A DNA stretch of 64,000 nucleotides from Epiperipatus broadwayi (Eukaryota > Onychophora > Udeonychophora > Euonychophora > Peripatidae), in contig JAQFVV010000021.1 in the NCBI GenBank assembly GCA_028023455.1, forward strand, positions 6,104,853-6,168,852. Reading direction: 5' to 3'. The notes under the pieces are model-generated. The model worked only from the letters and a program-made list of their open reading frames with translations. It was not told the origin of the DNA and made no database searches. This document shows, one piece after another, positions 60,871 to 64,000 of the stretch (position 1 is its first letter; each line of letters starts with the position of its first letter). Made by a program: the position numbers and the translations under genes.

Positions 60871-61306
60871 GTTTGCAATTAAATACTTATCTTAATTACA
60901 AGAGAATTTATATACATTATTAGTGTAATAATTTCAGTAACAGTTATTTGTTTTATTTTAAAAAAAATGCTTATTAATATTTATATATATTTTGCTTATT
61001 ATAAAATATGACATTTTGAGTTCAGTGATTTTCAGAATGCATGGATTATTTATGCATGGTGTTGATAAAATTTTATGCATGCTCTATTTGTGACATCACC
61101 ATATATCACATCTTAGTCAGCTATTATCTCATAATACATACTGTTGTTGCCTCTTAATATATTACTACATGGCTTTTTAAAATTAAATTAATCAATTTTT
61201 TATTCATTATATTTGAATCTTTGTAGCTTTATTTATGGATGTCACATTTTCTGAACTCACATCATTGACACCAACTATTTCAGTTTAATACATTTGTAAT
61301 TATTAC

Positions 61307-61667
61307 TAATCATTTATTAAAACAGGCAAAACTCACTATACATATTGCCACACACAGCAAGCTAGAGTAATCAATAGAGATTAAAGGTGGCTGCTGGAGG
61401 GTTGCATTAGATCCCAAGATCTAGGTGCAGTGCTCTCGGGTCCAAGGCTCCTCACTGACAAAGGCCACAAGCCAGAAAATAGCCTGGGAATATTGGATGA
61501 GTAGGCATTAGATGAGGATTTTATGCACAAGCCCTCTGGAATCCATTGATTACTCTAGCTTGCTGTGTGTGGCAATACATATAGTGAGTTTTGCATGTTT
61601 TAACAGTTATACACAAGCATAAGAGGTGGTGGTCATGTGATGTTTATTGGCTTAATCATTTATTAAA
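61307..61667. mobile_element. M1 palindromic MITE with long flanking direct repeat
   Basis: A short left arm (AAAACAGGCAAAACTCACTA then CACACACAGCAAGCTAGAG) faces the full inverted right arm (GGTGGCTGCTGGAGGGTTGC to CTTGCTGTGTGTGGCAATAC), ending GTGATGTTTATTGG. TAATCATTTATTAAA is repeated at 61307-61321 and 61653-61667; this includes the target duplication. Confidence 0.8.
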
Positions 61668-64000
61668 TTACAAATTATCTTTAGCCAATATATATATTGA
61701 ACCAGGTCAAAGAAAATTGTTCTGATCATTTTCTCTAGATTCGCTAAAGAGAAATTTATTATTTTTGGTTTAACTGAGTTTAATTCTTTTTATATTCATT
61801 TAAAAAACACAGAAATGGATCAGTCCTTCCAGCAGAGGGGAGAATACCATTGATAGCAGAGCTATCAACAACACCCACAGTCAGATCAAGCTATGCAATG
61901 CATAACATGGTCACAATTTCAGACCATGACCCACCTTGACTCCTAGATTCAAACCCCTGCCATCCAAAGCACTTTATTTGTTTTGAGAATCAACCTTAAG
62001 CACTAGCCAATCATAAGTTATATAATCAGCATGCTTTAAATGACAGGCACCCAATCCAGTGCTTGAAATATCCCATGATCAGCTCACTCTCTGTTTCAGG
62101 GTCCAGTACATTTACTATACTCATAAAATAACTCTACACTAATTTATTGGAAGAATAACAAGAGAAAAAGAGAAAATAGACAAATAACAATTAGAGCAAA
62201 CATTATTTATGCACACATATATTTAATATGCTATAACAATAAAAGATTTGACATAAGAAAAATATAAATGACTTTAGACTATAGTTATAATAGTCCATTA
62301 GTTAAAGTTCATTCCTTTAAAATAAATAGTCTAGACTGTGATCAAAAGATATTAAAAAGTACTTTATCTAAGTTTGACATTTGTTTTATTTTTCAACCAG
62401 TTGACCTTTTGTTCCTTCATTGATGGCTTCATGGTTTTCCTTCCAGATTTATGTTGAATAATGAGGAGAGAGAGGGTATGTGATAGCTTCTACTTTACAA
62501 TCTCAGCATTGATTCCAATTACTGATTCAGGTGGGATTGTTAATGGCTGAAGGCTTGGGACATAAAGCCCTGTCAGACACTTCTATGGTTTATGTGGCCT
62601 CTCCATTAATGTTGACCACAACAGTAATAATTGGCTTATTACTGCATTTACAATTTCTGAATATTCTGCATTCTTTAGAAAGAACCTGAACTCTGGACTA
62701 ATAGCAATGTGAACTGTATATCACAAACCTGACTGAATAACAATAGAAAGAGCAACTTTATATACTTTTTTCTCTTCTATTGTTTTAATTTTTTATTGTT
62801 ATTTTTAATTTTGATCTTAACTTGAAATCTGTCTTTTAATTAATTTTACATTTCTGGTTATCTTAATCTTTTGCTCAGATTCATCTAAATGACCTCCATA
62901 AGATAGTTTACAGTTTTTTAATTAATATAATTTAATCAGTAATCTTATAAACTAATTGCACTCCAAAGCTTTTACAAACAAATTTAATTTTAATTTTCTA
63001 TATTTACTCTTTTAACTTATAAATAATAATAATAAAGTTCCTTAACCTATTTAAAAAGGAGAGCTTTAAATCTTTCCCTACCCCACTTTTTTTTTTAACA
63101 AATAGTTTTATTATATTTTAAAAGCAAAATGACCCAATACTTTTATGTTTATAAGTTTGCATTTAAAAAAAAAAAATTAAAAACATATATTTATATTTTA
63201 TTATTCTCATTTTTCTTTTTCTTTTAAAATCAATTTGATCATTTATTTATAAATGATTACATATGTTATGCAGAATATATGTGTGCTTTTTAACCCATAT
63301 ATTCATTGGTGGTACTCCCCCCCCTTTGAGAGGTAAAATGCATCAGTTTGACCCATTTTGCTCTGATACCTTATTATTAATTTTTCTAGCTTTACCATTT
63401 GATTTTTCATTTTTATTTATTTAATACTTTTCTATCAAATAAGTTTCTGACTTCATACAGATCAATAAAGCATAGAGAGTGCCCTTTCTTACACTACTCT
63501 TTTTTTCAGGCTGTAATCAATGTTGATTTCAAGAATTATGTCATGTATGATGACCACCAGAGAGAACATGCATCTCTATGATGTGTACAGAAGTTTGAAT
63601 GCAGGGATCACAGAATATGTCTGGCTCATATCTGATTTATGCGTTAAAAAATAAACTTTACCTTCTATGCTAGGATTTCTCTACCAGCTGATTGAATGAA
63701 ACCATCCTCTCTCCAATGGGTCTATTTCCGAGAAGATGAAAATGGTGTCACTGTGAATGGAAGAATTCCTCAACTGACCATTCAACTTATGCTATTAACA
63801 ATATTTATTATGAAATTTTGGTGAATTTTTTTTACCACAAACTGATTTGCGGCTTATGCTAGTATTTTTTTAGTGAGCATATTTGAGATAAATAATTGGG
63901 ACTATTTCTGCTGGCATGATGGCAATGGGCCAGAAATCTCTCAACTGGATCCTCACCCTAAGGACTATTCCCCTCATTTCACTCATTGTGGGTACTACTT
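61668..64000. other. Non-coding DNA, possible host exon region but unproven
   Basis: Composition is less A/T-rich at 61800-62130, 62400-62720 and 63480-64000. CTCTTTTTTTCAG at 63499-63511 has the form of a splice acceptor and is followed by an open reading of 23 codons (NVDFKNYVMYDDHQREH) to a stop at about 63580. No partner exons were found, and the pieces could equally be old repeats. Confidence 0.3.

Overview
This is a very AT-rich (roughly three quarters A+T by eye) stretch of animal nuclear DNA that is almost entirely transposable-element sequence. I find no intact host protein-coding gene, no rRNA, no canonical tRNA gene, no CRISPR array and no bacterial operon structure. The evidence for a metazoan is several non-LTR retrotransposon families of animal type, many tRNA-derived SINEs with target-site duplications, palindromic MITEs, Helitron and hAT debris, and long simple repeats. 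The mixture of RTE-type LINEs, tRNA SINEs and hammerhead-bearing repeats made me think of a mollusc, perhaps a cephalopod. That is a guess and cannot be proved from the window.

Layout. 1-4.1 kb: AT-rich, nothing assignable. 4.1-8.3 kb: foldback and TIR elements, including a palindromic element (5530-6190) with a hammerhead-ribozyme-like motif on each arm. 8.3-13.6 kb: mostly featureless, one SINE with a 17-bp target duplication, and diverged direct repeats. 13.6-17.3 kb: an old Jockey/CR1-like LINE split by a SINE and by palindromic MITEs. 18.2-21.3 kb: a frameshifted copy of an RTE-type LINE (copy A, + strand). 22-36 kb: MITEs, SINEs, a CpG-richer promoter-like patch at 27.8-28.3 kb, a 108-bp tandem duplication, decayed LINE pieces, and a GC-rich element with a poly-G run. 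36.2-36.6 kb: a broken hAT (BED-finger) transposase. 37.4-44.4 kb: SINEs, LINE fragments, a small MITE, and a degraded unrecognised reading frame on the - strand. 44.4-47.5 kb: a near-intact copy of the same RTE-type LINE (copy B, - strand), with only one frameshift visible. 48-51 kb: two more LINE 3' ends and a ~390-bp (ATT)n tract. 51.1-57.4 kb: the two clearest hammerhead foldback elements and several SINEs. 58.2-58.5 kb: a Helitron helicase C-terminus with its 3' end. 59.4-61.7 kb: a duplicated dispersed motif, a foldback element and two palindromic MITE copies. 61.7-64 kb: nothing firm.

How the parts work together. Copy B encodes an apurinic-type endonuclease and reverse transcriptase of about 1,000 residues once its frameshift is allowed for. 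LINEs of this kind could mobilise SINEs in trans, and the SINEs here have poly-A tails and good target duplications. The most unusual item is the family of palindromic repeats with a type I hammerhead core next to a tRNA-like A/B-box. The copy at 51384-51450 keeps every core nucleotide I can check, while its relatives at 5.6, 6.0, 24.1, 38.8, 57.0 and 57.3 kb show graded decay.
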